A stretch of 64,000 bases of DNA from Molanna angustata (GCA_963576475.1 OY754965.1:2825831-2889830), one strand, 5' to 3'. Positions 31,835-42,540 are shown, numbered from the stretch's first letter. Notes: generated by a model from the sequence alone, not told the origin. Program-made: numbers and translations.

Positions 31835-32675
31835 ATCGACTATGTTCCTATTTCGAAATTGACTGCCTAACTAGACGAGTCTGTTCTGAGGTAGTGTTTT
31901 TTTTTTCAATTTGGTCTAAGGTTACAGGTATTTGAATGCAAAATAATTAACAGAAATAATTAAACACACACAGAAAAGAAAAATATACATTGAACTCTCA
32001 GTAATTTGAACCCATCAAATTGTAATGGAAAATTAATGAATGGCACCAAGCTATGGTTATGATGGCAGAGAGTAGTTAATTATGATACGATTATTATATC
32101 GAGCGATTTCTTCATTGAGCCTGTTATAACGATTTTATATCGTTATCGTTCGACTTTTCAAACAGAAAAATTCTGTCGGTGAAGGTAAAGCTTTGTATAT
32201 TTACTACTAGCTTTTATGTCCCGCCGTTGGCCAAGAATGTAATATTGTGAAGGAAAAAGCAATCGTTTTTATAATATTGTCACCCAATTATTTTGCAAAA
32301 TCGGACTATGAAAAGTGGTTTGTAATATGATTGAATTTGATTGTAAAATGTTCAAGTGATGGCCACAACCAATTCTCTTTATATATTGCTATAAAGTGTG
32401 AATGAAGTATAAATATACAATTTCTGCACGCATGGACTATGCGAAATGGTTTAAAATATGACTGTTTATCAACGTTGTAAAGAGATTGGTTTGGCCACAA
32501 CCCCCATTTTTAAATATTATCATCGAAATAAATTTTAATATTTACCTATTGAAAATTTTGTAATTTTGGATGTTGGGATGTGGTTAAAATTTGATTAAAC
32601 AAATGTACTGAAAAGATCTAGTGTTGGTCACATCACAATATTCGTTTTTATATTTTTGCATCGAGTGTGCATTAT
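31835..32675. other. Unassigned sequence with family A-like end motifs
   Basis: ATGGCCACAACCAATTCTC at 32359, TTGGCCACAACCCCCATTTT at 32492 and the same again at about 32801 repeat at irregular spacing with TAAATATTGTC-like context, suggesting decayed repeats of 130-330 bp. No gene. Confidence 0.4.
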
Positions 32676-33139
32676 ATTTTTGCACAATAAGACTAATAGA
32701 CTTAAAATTGACACAAAAGTCTACATTAACGAAGAAGAAGAAGACTTAAACTATGGTAAGTAGTTTTTAATTTGAATATAAACGTTGTGAAGAGTTCAGT
32801 AATGGCCACAACCCCCATTCTTTAAATATTGTCAACTAAATCAAATGCGTAGGTGTTGAAAATTATTCAAAATAGGATGATATAAATGGTTTAAATTTGA
32901 TTAAACAAAAGTATTGAAAAGATTCTAGCGCAGGTTACATCGTCACATCCCACAATCCATTCGTTTTTACATATGTATTTTCATCAAGTATGCATATCGT
33001 TAAAAATATTTCTGCACAATAGACTATTAGACATAAAACTAACCCAAAAGTCTAAATAAAAAAGAGAAGGATAAGTATAAGACTATACGAAATAGTTTGT
33101 ATAAAAAACTATCCCAATGGTCTACGTAAAATAAGTTCA

Positions 33140-34946
33140 AATACATAAAATTCATAAATACATAACGTTCTTTGGAATTTTGTGAAAATTCAAAAATCAG
33201 GTGACAAAGGGTACCTTAGTTTGAGAATTGATGATGAAGTGATCTCAGATGAAAATGAGGTGGCGAATACATTTGCACAGTACTTTAGTTCTGTATACAA
33301 ACAAACGCCACCTAACCTTGATGTTAACAAAATTAACAATAATGTGTCGCGCAACGCAGGAGCAGTAAGTTTGTGTGAAATATCTCCAACCACTATTGAA
33401 CTGTGTATAAAGGAATTGGCTTCCAAGAAATCGATCGGCCCTGATGGTATCCCAGCGAGCATGGTTAAACCCCATGCTGAATCCTTTATAATTCCGCTTC
33501 ATTATTTATTCAACCTAAGTTTATCGTCCGAAGTTTTTCCTACTTGCTGGAAGACGACAAAAATTACCCCAATTCATAAGACAGATGATAAGATGGACGT
33601 TAAAAATTACAGGCCGATATCAATCCTATCTGTCATCCCCAAAATTTTCGAAATGTGTATTTATAAAAATATTTTCCCTCAAATACAACCGTATCTTAGA
33701 GGCAACCAACACGGTTTTCTACCAAAAAGATCAATAGTGTCGAACCTGTTAACGTTTTCTGGATACGTTTCCACTAATCTTGATGCGACTGTACAGACAG
33801 ATGTGGTCTATACTGATTTTGCCAAGGCCTTTGACAGTGTAGATCACGACGTTTTGTTACAAAAACTGCATGACTTTGGATTCGATAACTGCCTCCTATC
33901 ATTTTTCGCTTCCTACCTTGAAAATCGGAAACAATACGTAACGGTGGGTCAGTTCTGTTCCCAGGAATTCCAATCTTACTCTGGGATTCCACAGGGATCT
34001 AATCTGGGCCCGCTCTTGTTTTTGTTATTTATTGACGACATACAGGATGTCATTGAACACTGTCTTTGTTTACTCTATGCTGACGACTTAAAGATTTTCT
34101 TGTCTATCAGAGCTATGGAGGATTGTTTGAAACTCCAGTGTGATATTGATAACTTGTCAAAGTGGTCAATCACTAATAAATTGTTGTTCAATATTAAAAA
34201 ATGTGTCGTCTTGAGCTACAGTCGCTCGACAAACCCTTTATTATTCAACTATTTGATGGACGGTACCACGCTAGCACGAAAAGTCACATTTAAGGACTTG
34301 GGGGTGATGTATGATGCTAAGTTGACCTTCGCTGACCACATCACCAACCTGACATCCAAATGTGGACAGTTGCTAGGCCTGACTTTTCGCCTGGGAAAAT
34401 ATTTTACAAATCCGGAGGCGCTAAAGAGTATATTCAACTGTATGGTGCGTACCAAGCTGGAATTTGGTAGTGTTGTTTGGGCACCATGCCGGAAGAAATA
34501 CTCCGAAATGCTGGAACAGATCCAGAAAAAGTTTTTAAGGTACCTTTACATGCGTACGCACGGAGTGTACCCAACTTACATGCATCACCCTGATCTCCTT
34601 GAGGCCTGTGCCTATCAGAGTCTCGAAAAAAGGCGAGATAATTCGTTACTTCTGGTGGGTTACAAGGTTGTAAATAATATCATTGACTGCCCAATTTTGC
34701 TTGAGCACCTAGGCCTTTACGCTCCCCCGAACTACATGAGAGGTAGAGGACACCACTTATTTAATTTACCTGCCGCTCGTACAGACGTGGTTGCTCGTAA
34801 CACTCTCGTACGAATGTCTGTTCTATTAAATGATTTACCTGTTGAAGCTGACGTCTTCTTCTGGGGCGTTCAGCGATTTAAAAAATATATTAAATAAAAT
34901 AACGAACAGGTGTCGCACTGTAACTGGCGTAAAGCTGTCGTGCGAG

Positions 34947-34980
<34 letters not shown>
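33140..34980 (+). mobile_element. Young 5'-truncated Jockey-like LINE with poly(A)
   Basis: It begins between 33138 and 33160 within a satellite unit (left junction near GTAAAATAAG) and ends in a pure A tract at 34946-34980, after which the satellite resumes with TAGAAGAATAAGACTATT. The 571-codon frame is unbroken. Possible short duplication AAAATAAG/AGAATAAG is imperfect. The 3' UTR is only about 48 bp. Confidence 0.88.
33182..34897 (+). CDS. Jockey-type reverse transcriptase, N-truncated, 571 codons
   Basis: Encodes the linker and complete RT of a Jockey-group LINE. NVLWNFVK precedes the track frame. Then KSIGPDGIPASM, VKNYRPISIL, QHGFLPKRS (RT fingers), VVYTDFAKAFDSVDHD (motif A, catalytic D), YSGIPQGSNLGPLLFLLFI (motif B), LLYADDLKIF (motif C, YADD) and FKDLGVMYDAKLTFADHI. 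After the RT come LGLTFRLGKYFTNP, VWAPCRKKYSEMLEQIQKKF and a C-terminal region to KKYIK. The upstream endonuclease is missing and an in-frame stop lies at 33155-33157, so the copy cannot move on its own. The clean frame means it is much younger than most LINE debris nearby. The 571 residues cover roughly the last two thirds of a Jockey ORF2. Confidence 0.9.
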   Translation: MKIQKSGDKGYLSLRIDDEVISDENEVANTFAQYFSSVYKQTPPNLDVNKINNNVSRNAGAVSLCEISPTTIELCIKELASKKSIGPDGIPASMVKPHAESFIIPLHYLFNLSLSSEVFPTCWKTTKITPIHKTDDKMDVKNYRPISILSVIPKIFEMCIYKNIFPQIQPYLRGNQHGFLPKRSIVSNLLTFSGYVSTNLDATVQTDVVYTDFAKAFDSVDHDVLLQKLHDFGFDNCLLSFFASYLENRKQYVTVGQFCSQEFQSYSGIPQGSNLGPLLFLLFIDDIQDVIEHCLCLLYADDLKIFLSIRAMEDCLKLQCDIDNLSKWSITNKLLFNIKKCVVLSYSRSTNPLLFNYLMDGTTLARKVTFKDLGVMYDAKLTFADHITNLTSKCGQLLGLTFRLGKYFTNPEALKSIFNCMVRTKLEFGSVVWAPCRKKYSEMLEQIQKKFLRYLYMRTHGVYPTYMHHPDLLEACAYQSLEKRRDNSLLLVGYKVVNNIIDCPILLEHLGLYAPPNYMRGRGHHLFNLPAARTDVVARNTLVRMSVLLNDLPVEADVFFWGVQRFKKYIK

Positions 34981-34982
<2 letters not shown>

Positions 34983-35638
34983 GAAGAATAAGACTATTGG
35001 AAATAGATTGTATGAAAACAAACCAAAAGGTCTTTATAAAAGAAGAAGAAGATTAATCTATAGGAAATAGTTTGTATAAAATTCACCCAAGTTCTACATA
35101 AAATAAGAAAACGAAGAAAAAGACTAAAGGAAATAGTTTGTGTAAAAACTGACTACATAAGTAAGATCTACATAAAAAAAGATGAATTAGACAATAGGAG
35201 TATGTATAAAAGCTCACCCAAAGGTCTACAAAAAAGAAGAAGAAGAAGAATTAGACTATTGGAAATTGTTTGTATAAAAACTGACCAAAGGTCTACATAA
35301 AAGATGATGAATAAGACTATAGGAAATAGTTAATATAAAAACTGATTCAATGGTCTATATAAAAGAATAATAATTAAACTATAGAAAAAGTTTGTATAAA
35401 AACTCACCTTTGGTCTACATAAAAGAAAAAGAAATTAGTAAGACTATTGGAAATAGTTTGTATTAAAACTCTCCCAAAAGTCTACGTAAATGAAGAAGAA
35501 GAATAATTAGACTATAGGAAATAATTTTTATAAAAACTGACCCAAATGTATACATAAAAGAAGAAGAAGATGAATTAGACTATAGGAAATAGTTTGTATA
35601 AAAACTGTCCTAAAGTCTACATAAAATTAAGAAAAAGA

Positions 35639-35790
35639 CCCGTCGCTTCAGACCCTTCAGTACCTCCCGTCGCTTCAGACTCTTCAGTACCTCCCGTCGC
35701 TTCAGACCCTTCAGTACCTCCCGTCCCTTCAGGCCCTTCAGTACCTCCCGTCCCTTCAATTGCTCATTACGTCCCTTCCCTTCATTAATT
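35639..35790. repeat. 27-bp minisatellite, 5 units, coding-like (PVASDPSVP)
   Basis: Unit CCCGTCGCTTCAGACCCTTC plus AGTACCT, starting at 35639, 35666, 35693, 35720 and 35747, exactly 27 bp apart. Because 27 is a multiple of three, one plus frame (35594-35788) reads a nonapeptide repeat PVASDPSVP. It has no upstream start context or splice signal and is bordered by satellites on both sides, so a gene is unlikely. Confidence 0.85.
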
Positions 35791-35810
35791 ACATCCCGTC
35801 TCTTCAGTCG

Positions 35811-36695
35811 GTTAAGAAAAGTTTAAATCCAGAAACCATCCTGGAAGAACCGCGAAGAGATGAAAACACCTTCTTTTCCCAGGATAATCCACCTTCATAG
35901 GTAAAATGACTAAATACACGAAGAAGAAGAAGAAAAAAGTTCAAATCCAGATACCTGCGAAGATATGAAAGGAAAATTGGACCTTCTTCTCCCAGGATAG
36001 TCCACCTTCATAGGTAAAATGACCAAATGCACGATGAAGAAGAAGAAGAAAAAAGTTTATATCCAGAAACCGTCTTGGAAGACCTGCTAAGAGATTGAAG
36101 GACAGTTGGACCTTCTTCTCCCAGGATTCTCCAACTTCATAGGTAAAATGACCAAAAATACACGATGAAGAAGAAGAAGAAAAAAGTTTAAATCCAGAAA
36201 CCTGTGAAGAGATGGAAGGAAAATTGGACCTTCTTCTCCCAGGTTAGTCCACCTTCATAGGTAAAATGACTAAATAGACGATGAAGAAGAAGAAGAAAAT
36301 AGTTTAAATCCAGAAACCTGCGAAGAGATGGAAGGAAAATTGGACCTTCATCTCCCAGGACAGTTCATCTTCATAGGTAAGATGACCAAATACACGATGA
36401 AGAAAAAAAAGAAAAAAGTTTAAACCCAGAAACCTGTGAAGAGATGGTCGGAAAATGGGACCTTCTTCTCCCAGGATAGTCCACCTTCATAGGTAAAATA
36501 ACCAAATACACGATGAAGAAGAAGAAGAAAAAAGTTAAAATCCACAAACCGTCCTGGAAGACCTGCGAAGAGATGGAGGGACAGTCGGACCTTCTTTTCC
36601 CAGGATACTCCCCCTTCATAGGTTAAATGACCAAATACACGAAGAAGAATAAGAAAAAAGTTTAAATCCAGAAACCATCCCGGGCACACGCTCGA
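35811..36695. repeat. Satellite 2: 113-129-bp tandem units, about 8 copies
   Basis: Units contain AAGTTTAAATCCAGAAACC, TGCGAAGAGATGGAAGG, TTGGACCTTCTTCTCCCAGG, AGTCCACCTTCATAGGTAAA and ATACACGATGAAGAAGAAGA. The CAGGAT word recurs at 35880, 35993, 36122, 36240 (CAGGTT), 36356, 36472 and 36601. The two size classes (about 116 and 129) differ by a 13-bp piece with GTCCTGGAAGAC. Open frames on the minus strand (36371-36698) only reflect the repeat period. Confidence 0.85.
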
Positions 36696-36699
36696 CAAT

Positions 36700-37395
36700 T
36701 CACCAAAGTTTCATTGTAATCGGACAAACAGTTTAGGAGTACATCGCATACAATTTTCCGATAGGAAATCAGTATATTCTTGATTTGTAAGTAAATATTA
36801 ATAGGTAGGTACCTACCTACAACAATATTCTAAAGAAATTCTATTCATAACAAATTTTATTTGAATATCAGAATCTTTCCGTTACCATAGTAACCATTCC
36901 AATACGTTAAAAATATCAAATGGTTTGAGACTTTTTTGAATATGTAGGTACCTACATTGGTTTGTTCGATGCCATAAAAATGAAAATTGTCAGAAAAATC
37001 AAATATTATTTACAAATTATGCAATTTTATTATGCCTATATCTTTACTAATAATAAGCACATTTTTACAATATATGTCTTAAAACTTGCTGTAATGCCTT
37101 GTGTTTCATTTTATTATTTCATAATTACATTTATTTCAAAGGTTTATTATTTTGAAGAACATATTCATTCGGTAGGAAAACGAAATATTGTATGAAAAGA
37201 TATTAAAATGGCGGCGTTTATGTACAAAACGCTTACTTTAAAAATAAGTTATACATTATAATTATACAAAATATTCACCATGTTTTTCACTTAAACGCTA
37301 AGTTATACTTGAAAATATATTTTTTTCGTGTAAATACGTACTTCTAACTTTTAAACTAACAGATATTTGCGTGCAAAATGTACACTTTTTTGACA
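36700..37395. other. Unassigned sequence
   Basis: Contains the palindromic TAGGTAGGTACCTACCTAC (36802-36820) and a second TAGGTACCTAC (36945). No gene is recognised; the 77-codon frame at 36962-37195 is low-complexity AT-rich translation. Confidence 0.35.
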
Positions 37396-37397
37396 GA

Positions 37398-37740
37398 TAT
37401 GACTTGGAAAATTTTGTATGAAAAAAATAATTATTGAAATATTTTTAAAATTCAGCATTTTTATCGCATTATTTTTAGCGTGACACTGCATCAGGTATAC
37501 TGGTACATGTTCGCACATACATTAGATTTTTAGATGCTTTGGTTTTTCAGAAAGCGTGAGACAAACACACACACACACACACACACACAGACACTAACAT
37601 TTTAATTGCTTTATTACTTTAGAAGATTATATATGTATCTACATTATAATAATAATGCCTAATGTAATTTTATACCCCGGTATATTATAAAGGTTTATTT
37701 ATAAAAGCATTAGGCATCTATTTCTAAAGTAATAAACATG
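37398..37740. mobile_element. Relative of the hAT MITE interior plus a palindromic segment
   Basis: 37410-37560 matches 1628-1780 (ATGAAAAAAATAATTATTGA, TTAGCGTGACACTG, CAGGTATACTGGTACATG, TCGCACATA, TTAGATTTTTAGATG). It is followed by (CA)14 at 37564-37588, then a palindrome 37601-37737 with TTTATTACTTTAGAA / TTCTAAAGTAATAAA ends and inner AATGCCTAATG / GCATTAGGCAT. Confidence 0.55.
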
Positions 37741-37744
37741 GTAG

Positions 37745-39210
37745 TTCACGATTGTACGCACATAATAACAATTTATAATGGTACATTTATAAGATTTTTC
37801 AGAACGTAAAAGGATGGGTTAATTGTGACCAACCACTAACTCGTCACTGCGATAGAAAATGTGTTTTATGTTAAAAATTTGTCAATTATTGTAGTTTAGG
37901 CATCACTTGTACATTATACAAACCAAAATGCATCGTCTAAATTTTTGTCATATGGACACGAAAAAATATATTTTATTATGGAAAATAAATAAAAAAAATG
38001 GAATTCTGGAAAATAAAGAATGTATGTAATAATATTTATAAATGGCTATAAACTCGCCACTTGCGCAGAGTGCAAAGAAGTGTTTGTATATATTATTAAA
38101 AAATAAACAGCCCACACATCTATATGTATTACCTATACCTACTATGAAGCTAATTATTTATTATTTAAGCTAGTATTTCTTAAATAATAAATAATGTGAT
38201 AGTTACTTTATCACATTAGTATTTGTGTCGATTTTATTTTATTCGAATCGGAAACGGAAACTTAAAACCGAAAAATGTTATTATTTTTTGACAGAACGTA
38301 GATTTTATTTAGTATGAAGGATACTTAATGCCTGGTTTATACCAGTTTAGTGTTAAGTCAAGTGGCAGGTAACAAGGAAAGTGGCAAGTGGACAGTGACC
38401 GTTTACACTACAGACAGTTAAGTGTCGCATATTTTATTTTACATTAGGGGAGACCTAGAATAGTTGGGACAATTTTTACTTTTTAATTTTTATATTTTTT
38501 CACCCATAATATTTATTAATAATCTTTTCGACAGTGGATATATTATTCATCATCTATACAATTCATTCAAATAAACTACTCAAAACAAAATAGAACATGG
38601 TAATATTTTCATTTGAACCAAGTTAGTCACTTTGTCCCAACCCTCCTAGTAGTATGGTAAATTGGGACAACAGTCAAGGTGATTTGGGACATCATATATC
38701 AACGAGGCTAAACTACAAAAATGAGAAATCAAAATATATTATAAGACGCTAGTTCTTTTCATGACTCCAAAGACAAACACAACATGTAGACAAAGACATT
38801 ATGCACTTTCTACATGATACCTGTTGAGAAATTTTAAGTAAAATTACATTACTACCAAAATGAGCATGTATCAATGTTGATGAGGCGATGTATGTGTCAA
38901 GATAGAAGAATGCGGTGTTCGGTTCTCACTGCCTACCCCTTCAGGAAGATAGAAGTGGAGAGTGAAAAATACCCTTGTCTATAGAGACACATACAATATC
39001 AATATGAAGTTGATCACTCAATTTTACAGAGACATACAGAAGCTATTTTACTTCTGTTATATAAATTTTTCATACAAATATGAAATTTATTTCACATTGA
39101 TATGGCAAACCATAGATTTTTTCTTTAAATTTTGACTATCCTTGAATGCATTTTTGATGAGTGTATTTTAATTGTATCGAAATTTTAAACAGTATAAAAA
39201 TACCTCGATT
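37745..39210. other. Repeat-derived, no gene recognised
   Basis: 37805-37860 carries GTGACCAACCACTAACTCGTCACT (family A end-like, split here for length). 38042-38085 has ATAAACTCGCCACTTGCGCA and GCAAAGAAGT, the SINE/LINE hairpin tail. 38440-38700 holds several GGGACA/TGTCCC words (AGTTGGGACAAT, TTTGTCCCAACC, AATTGGGACAAC, ATTTGGGACATC), suggesting a small DNA element. 38758-38795 matches the LINE end at 41030 (ATGACTCCAAAGACAAACAC). 38880-38945 is an RTE-like LINE tail (GTGTTCGGTTCTCACTGCCT). Confidence 0.45.
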
Positions 39211-39214
39211 TTAC

Positions 39215-39485
39215 AGAGCGTGAGAGTATTTTGAAAATTTGGACAGATGAAATCAACTAACGGGTATCTATGGAAAACTAATCAGCCCTAGGTCTATGCA
39301 TTTTACACATATGAAGTCGATCGGATTTATAGTTTGGGCTATAAAGAGGACACAAAAATGATAATCCGCTCATAGTGTGCACTCTCTACATGATACCCAT
39401 TACGAAATTGATGTAAAAAAATATGCTTAAAAATTGTGAAACCATGACTCCACTATTCCATAGTGTGGAGAGTTAAAAGTAACGC
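39215..39485 (-). repeat. Dispersed repeat B, nearly complete copy (inverted)
   Basis: Holds, in reverse, the order seen in 17105-17231 plus 18471-18720: CTCCACACTATGGAATAGTG, TTTTTACATCAATTTCG, GGGTATCATGTAGAGAGTGC, AGCCCAAACTATAAATCCGA, CAAAATACTCTCACGCTC. This copy lacks the LINE and so shows the empty site. Confidence 0.7.
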
Positions 39486-39489
39486 GCGG

Positions 39490-40035
39490 GAGGATGAGCG
39501 GGCGCGCTAGGGGCGTTACTTGCCGAACTATAAATAGTGATTCTATTTCGTTCAACTTGCAAGACAGCTTGCAACTTTAGTTGACGCTACTGTCCTAGCT
39601 ATTTACACTACTATACTTACCCACAATATTTACCAACTTGACTAAACACATGTAAACAAGGCATAATGTTAATAAATCAAGTGCGAGGTAAACATGATGT
39701 GACAAAGAAAGATCAAGATAGTATCTACATAATAATATGTAGGTGCCTCCCATCAATAGAGGTTAAGTTGATTTTACAATCAAGTTATGCAAATTTCATA
39801 CCTACGTTTACAATATCTTTACACTTAATTTAAACAATTATAACACAAAATATGATAAAGTGGTGTTTTACTTGAGTCATGTGACTTAAGCTGGACAATG
39901 TTTATTTAATTTTTTTCACTCGTGTGTTATTCATAGCTAGTCATTTTATCAGACCAATAGTTCCACAACTTTTGAAATATACTGTTGCGCTATTTTTTGA
40001 TATCCTTAATATCTCAATAGAGACGAAGTGGATGA
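39490..40035. other. Unassigned sequence with short GC-rich start
   Basis: 39480-39520 is GC-rich (GCGCGGGAGGATGAGCGGGC); the rest is AT-rich without recognisable genes. Confidence 0.35.
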
Positions 40036-40520
40036 ATTTAGGAAGTATGTTCAGTTGATGGAAGATTGGAAAAGGATATTGAAAGAAGGGCAATGATAGC
40101 AAATAGAGTGAACGGTGCATTAAGAACAATAATTTCTGGCCCAATTATCTCAAAGCCAGCAAAACTCGCTGTGCACAATGAAATCAATAGTAGTTCCAAC
40201 AATAATGTTGGAACATTGTATGCAAGTGAGACATGGACATGGCAGAAGACGCATGAAAGTAAAATTAACGCTGTGGAAATGAAGTCCCTAAGACGAATGT
40301 ATGACAAAACAATCTATGATAGGATAAGGAATGTGGATATTAAATGAGAATGTAAGATTGAAAGAGATATTCTGAGTATAATGAAGATAAATGCTCTGCG
40401 ATGGTTCGGATATGTAGAGAGAATGAACGATGATCGCCTGACAAAGAAAGTATACCAGGCTGTAAAGAGTGGAATGAGATGTAGGGTCCGGCCGAGAAAG
40501 AGTTGGCATGATCATATAAT
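40036..40520 (+). mobile_element. RTE-like LINE, C-terminal polyprotein region
   Basis: With frame changes: DGRLEKDIERRAMIANRVNG, ALRTIISGPIISKPAKLAVH, LYASETWTWQKTHESKINAV, EMKSLRRMYDKTIYDRIRN, then LRWFGYVERMNDDRLTKKVY and RPRKSWHDHIM. Cut off at 40520 by the MITE that follows. Confidence 0.8.
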
Positions 40521-40810
40521 GGGGGAACCGGGAATTCAAGGCACCTACTCAGGGCTTACGACCTGTTTTCGGCTGGTGTGTTACCAAAGTGTGTTGTTAG
40601 AGTGCATTACTAAAAAGTTTATTCGTAATTTCATAGATGGCAATAGTAAAAAAAGATTATTTTCAAGGACAATAATTAAATAATAATAATAATTAATTAA
40701 TATATTAATTAAATATAAAGAACATTAAAAAAATTGGATTGAGAGGGAACTCAATAAAAAGACATAACCGGTCGTAAGCCCTGTAGGTGCCTTGATATCC
40801 AGGTTCCCCC
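40521..40810. mobile_element. 290-bp MITE with about 42-bp terminal inverted repeats
   Basis: Left end GGGGGAACCGGGAATTCAAG then GCACCTACTCAGGGCTTACG; right end CGTAAGCCCTGTAGGTGCCT then TGATATCCAGGTTCCCCC. The interior is AT-rich and non-coding. No convincing target duplication is seen (flanks CATATAAT and TTGATGG), and the LINE on the left does not resume on the right. A fragment with TTGAGTTCCCTTTTCAATCC at 62120 resembles its right interior. Confidence 0.8.
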
Positions 40811-40959
40811 TTGATGGATCCTCTTATTAAAGCTTAAAAAGCTTTAATTAAGGTTATAATAAAAAAAACATTTACATATCCAACAGTTCAATTATTTAAT
40901 GATTTTCCAGTTTTCAACATTCCACAGTTATATATCAAAATTATTTCTATACATTTATA

Positions 40960-41365
40960 TAAAGATAAAACAATTCACATTACACCGCAACACAATTACG
41001 AGACGACACGCAGGAATTTTCTCATGACTCCAAAGACAAACACGACATTCGGACAAAGACATTACTATTATTTAGCTCCAAAAATTTTAAATAAGATAAA
41101 AAGTGAAATAACGGACATACAGTTGATGAATAATTTGAAATACAAGAAAACAATAGAAACATGGATTAGAAACAAGGGCATTATATACTGCGGAAACATG
41201 ATCAAGCTACAATAGTTTATATTTTTATTTTATAATAGGTATATTTTATAACAAGTTTTAGTTTAATACAAGTTTAATATTTTTTTTTTTGCGTTATAAC
41301 CCAAAAAAAAAATCTGCCACCTCGGTACAGGCTCAGCCTAGTGAGGTGGTGTATACCAAAAAATA
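40960..41365 (+). mobile_element. LINE C-terminus and structured 3' end
   Basis: Encodes HNYETTRRNFLMTPKTNTTF, GQRHYYYLAPKILNKIKSEI and TDIQLMNNLKYKKTIETWI, the end of a Jockey/CR1-type polyprotein. After the stop at 41215 an AT-rich UTR leads to CCACCTCGGTACAGGCTCAG and CCTAGTGAGGTGG (41316-41348), a stem with CCACCTC / GAGGTGG. Confidence 0.65.
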
Positions 41366-41369
41366 CTAT

Positions 41370-42010
41370 AAAAAAATGTTTTATATAACTTATTTAAATT
41401 GTACTTTTTTTTATATTTTTATTGTTATATTTTGTTTGGTTTCAATAATAAAAAAAAAATATTCCAACTTCGCATCTATTGAGATAGTAATAAAATTGTC
41501 ATAAAAATATCATTTACTCCCGACAGGAAAAAATCCAATGTTTGCGTATAATTTTTTTTTTAAGATATTTATTTTTTAATAAAAGTAATACATGTTTAAT
41601 ATAAAAATAGATAAATGATACCTATGTTTCAATTGAGAACTTGTGCAAAGCAAATACATTTTATTGCAGAGATTAAGGATATATTTTTTTGTTGATAAGA
41701 AAGATCACGCGCTCTCGTATTCATCAAACAAACATACATAAAAATAGTTTATTGTTAATAACATACCCCCTAGTGCTTTGTTTACATCTGTTAACTGTTA
41801 AATTTTAGCATAACTAATAATAAATCTTATTTTATATAAATGCAACATAATCCTGGGCTATTTACATCTTGTGCATCTATTTACTTGGTACAAAGCAGTA
41901 TTACGGTTAAACTTTGAATATACTTACTTGTATAATCATGAAAATGATAGACAACATATGAAAGATAATGGATATATTGTTTCTGAAACACATATTTATA
42001 CGTCCAGCCC
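41370..42010. other. Unassigned AT-rich sequence
   Basis: No gene, repeat end or structured element recognised. Confidence 0.35.
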
Positions 42011-42011
42011 C

Positions 42012-42155
42012 CCTAGACAACGTGTCACTTAGCTCAAGAAAAGAAACAAGAAAATATAACTCAATTTTTGGAAGTGACAGTTGTCACGTGACTGGCAACT
42101 GTCACTTCCGTAAATTGAGTCATCTTTTCTTGAGCTAAATGACACGTTGTCTAGG
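42012..42155. mobile_element. 144-bp palindromic MITE
   Basis: Ends CCTAGACAACGTGTCACTTA and TAAATGACACGTTGTCTAGG are inverted over 32 bp. A second inner palindrome pairs GGAAGTGACAGTTG with CAACTGTCACTTCC, and AACTCAATTT with AAATTGAGT. The whole can fold into a single long hairpin. Confidence 0.8.
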
Positions 42156-42162
42156 TTGGATA

Positions 42163-42540
42163 TCTGTTGGTTGTCCCGGGTCGATTCCCGGTGGAGACAC
42201 TGTTTTTGATTGTGTTTTTAGTTTGGATCTGTGAGACGATAAATATCGTAAGTCTCCAGAATATGGCAACTTGTTATTGAGTGCGTGTTAAATAATTATT
42301 TGACATAGTACCTACCTGTTAGTTGCCCGAGAAGCTACATTTATTTTATTTTATTTTATAATTTGTGGTAGGTTATTATTGTGACAACTAAAAAAGGTAC
42401 TACGTCAAATATTAATTTAACACGCACCCAATAAAAAGTTGCCACATTCTGAAGACTTACGATATTAATCGTCTCACAGATCCAAAATGAAAACACAATG
42501 AATTAAAAATTAGATATCTAACCATCTGAGCCACGAAGGT
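42163..42540. mobile_element. Two SINE family C copies in inverted arrangement
   Basis: Plus copy 42163-42350: GGGTCGATTCCCGGTGGAGA (B box), TAGTTTGGATCTGTGAGACG, GGCAACTTGTTATTGAGTGC, TACCTGTTAGTTGCCCGAGA. Minus copy 42385-42540: GGTACTACGTCAAATATTAA, CACGCACCCAATAAAAAGTT, TCGTCTCACAGATCCAAAAT. Together they form a head-out inverted pair with about 40 bp between. Confidence 0.75.

Larger units (their letters stand above)
32680..35636. repeat. Satellite 1: about 58-75-bp tandem units, interrupted by a LINE
   Basis: The unit contains GACTATAGGAAATAGTTTGT, ATAAAAACT-ACCCAAA, GGTCTACATAAAAGAAGAAG. Units are clear from about 33010 to 33137 and from 34981 to 35636 (GTCTAC words near 35029, 35093, 35168, 35226, 35288, 35353, 35413, 35480, 35547, 35615). 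A Jockey-like LINE with poly(A) sits in between. The array is A/GAA-rich on the plus strand throughout. Confidence 0.85.

Noticed and set aside
35639..35790. Nonapeptide-repeat protein gene
   Set aside because: The frame exists only because the unit is 27 bp; there is no start context, splice site or conserved flank.
36371..36698. Two overlapping minus-strand ORFs of 82 and 92 codons
   Set aside because: They are translations of the 116/129-bp satellite in different frames, with period-locked residues.
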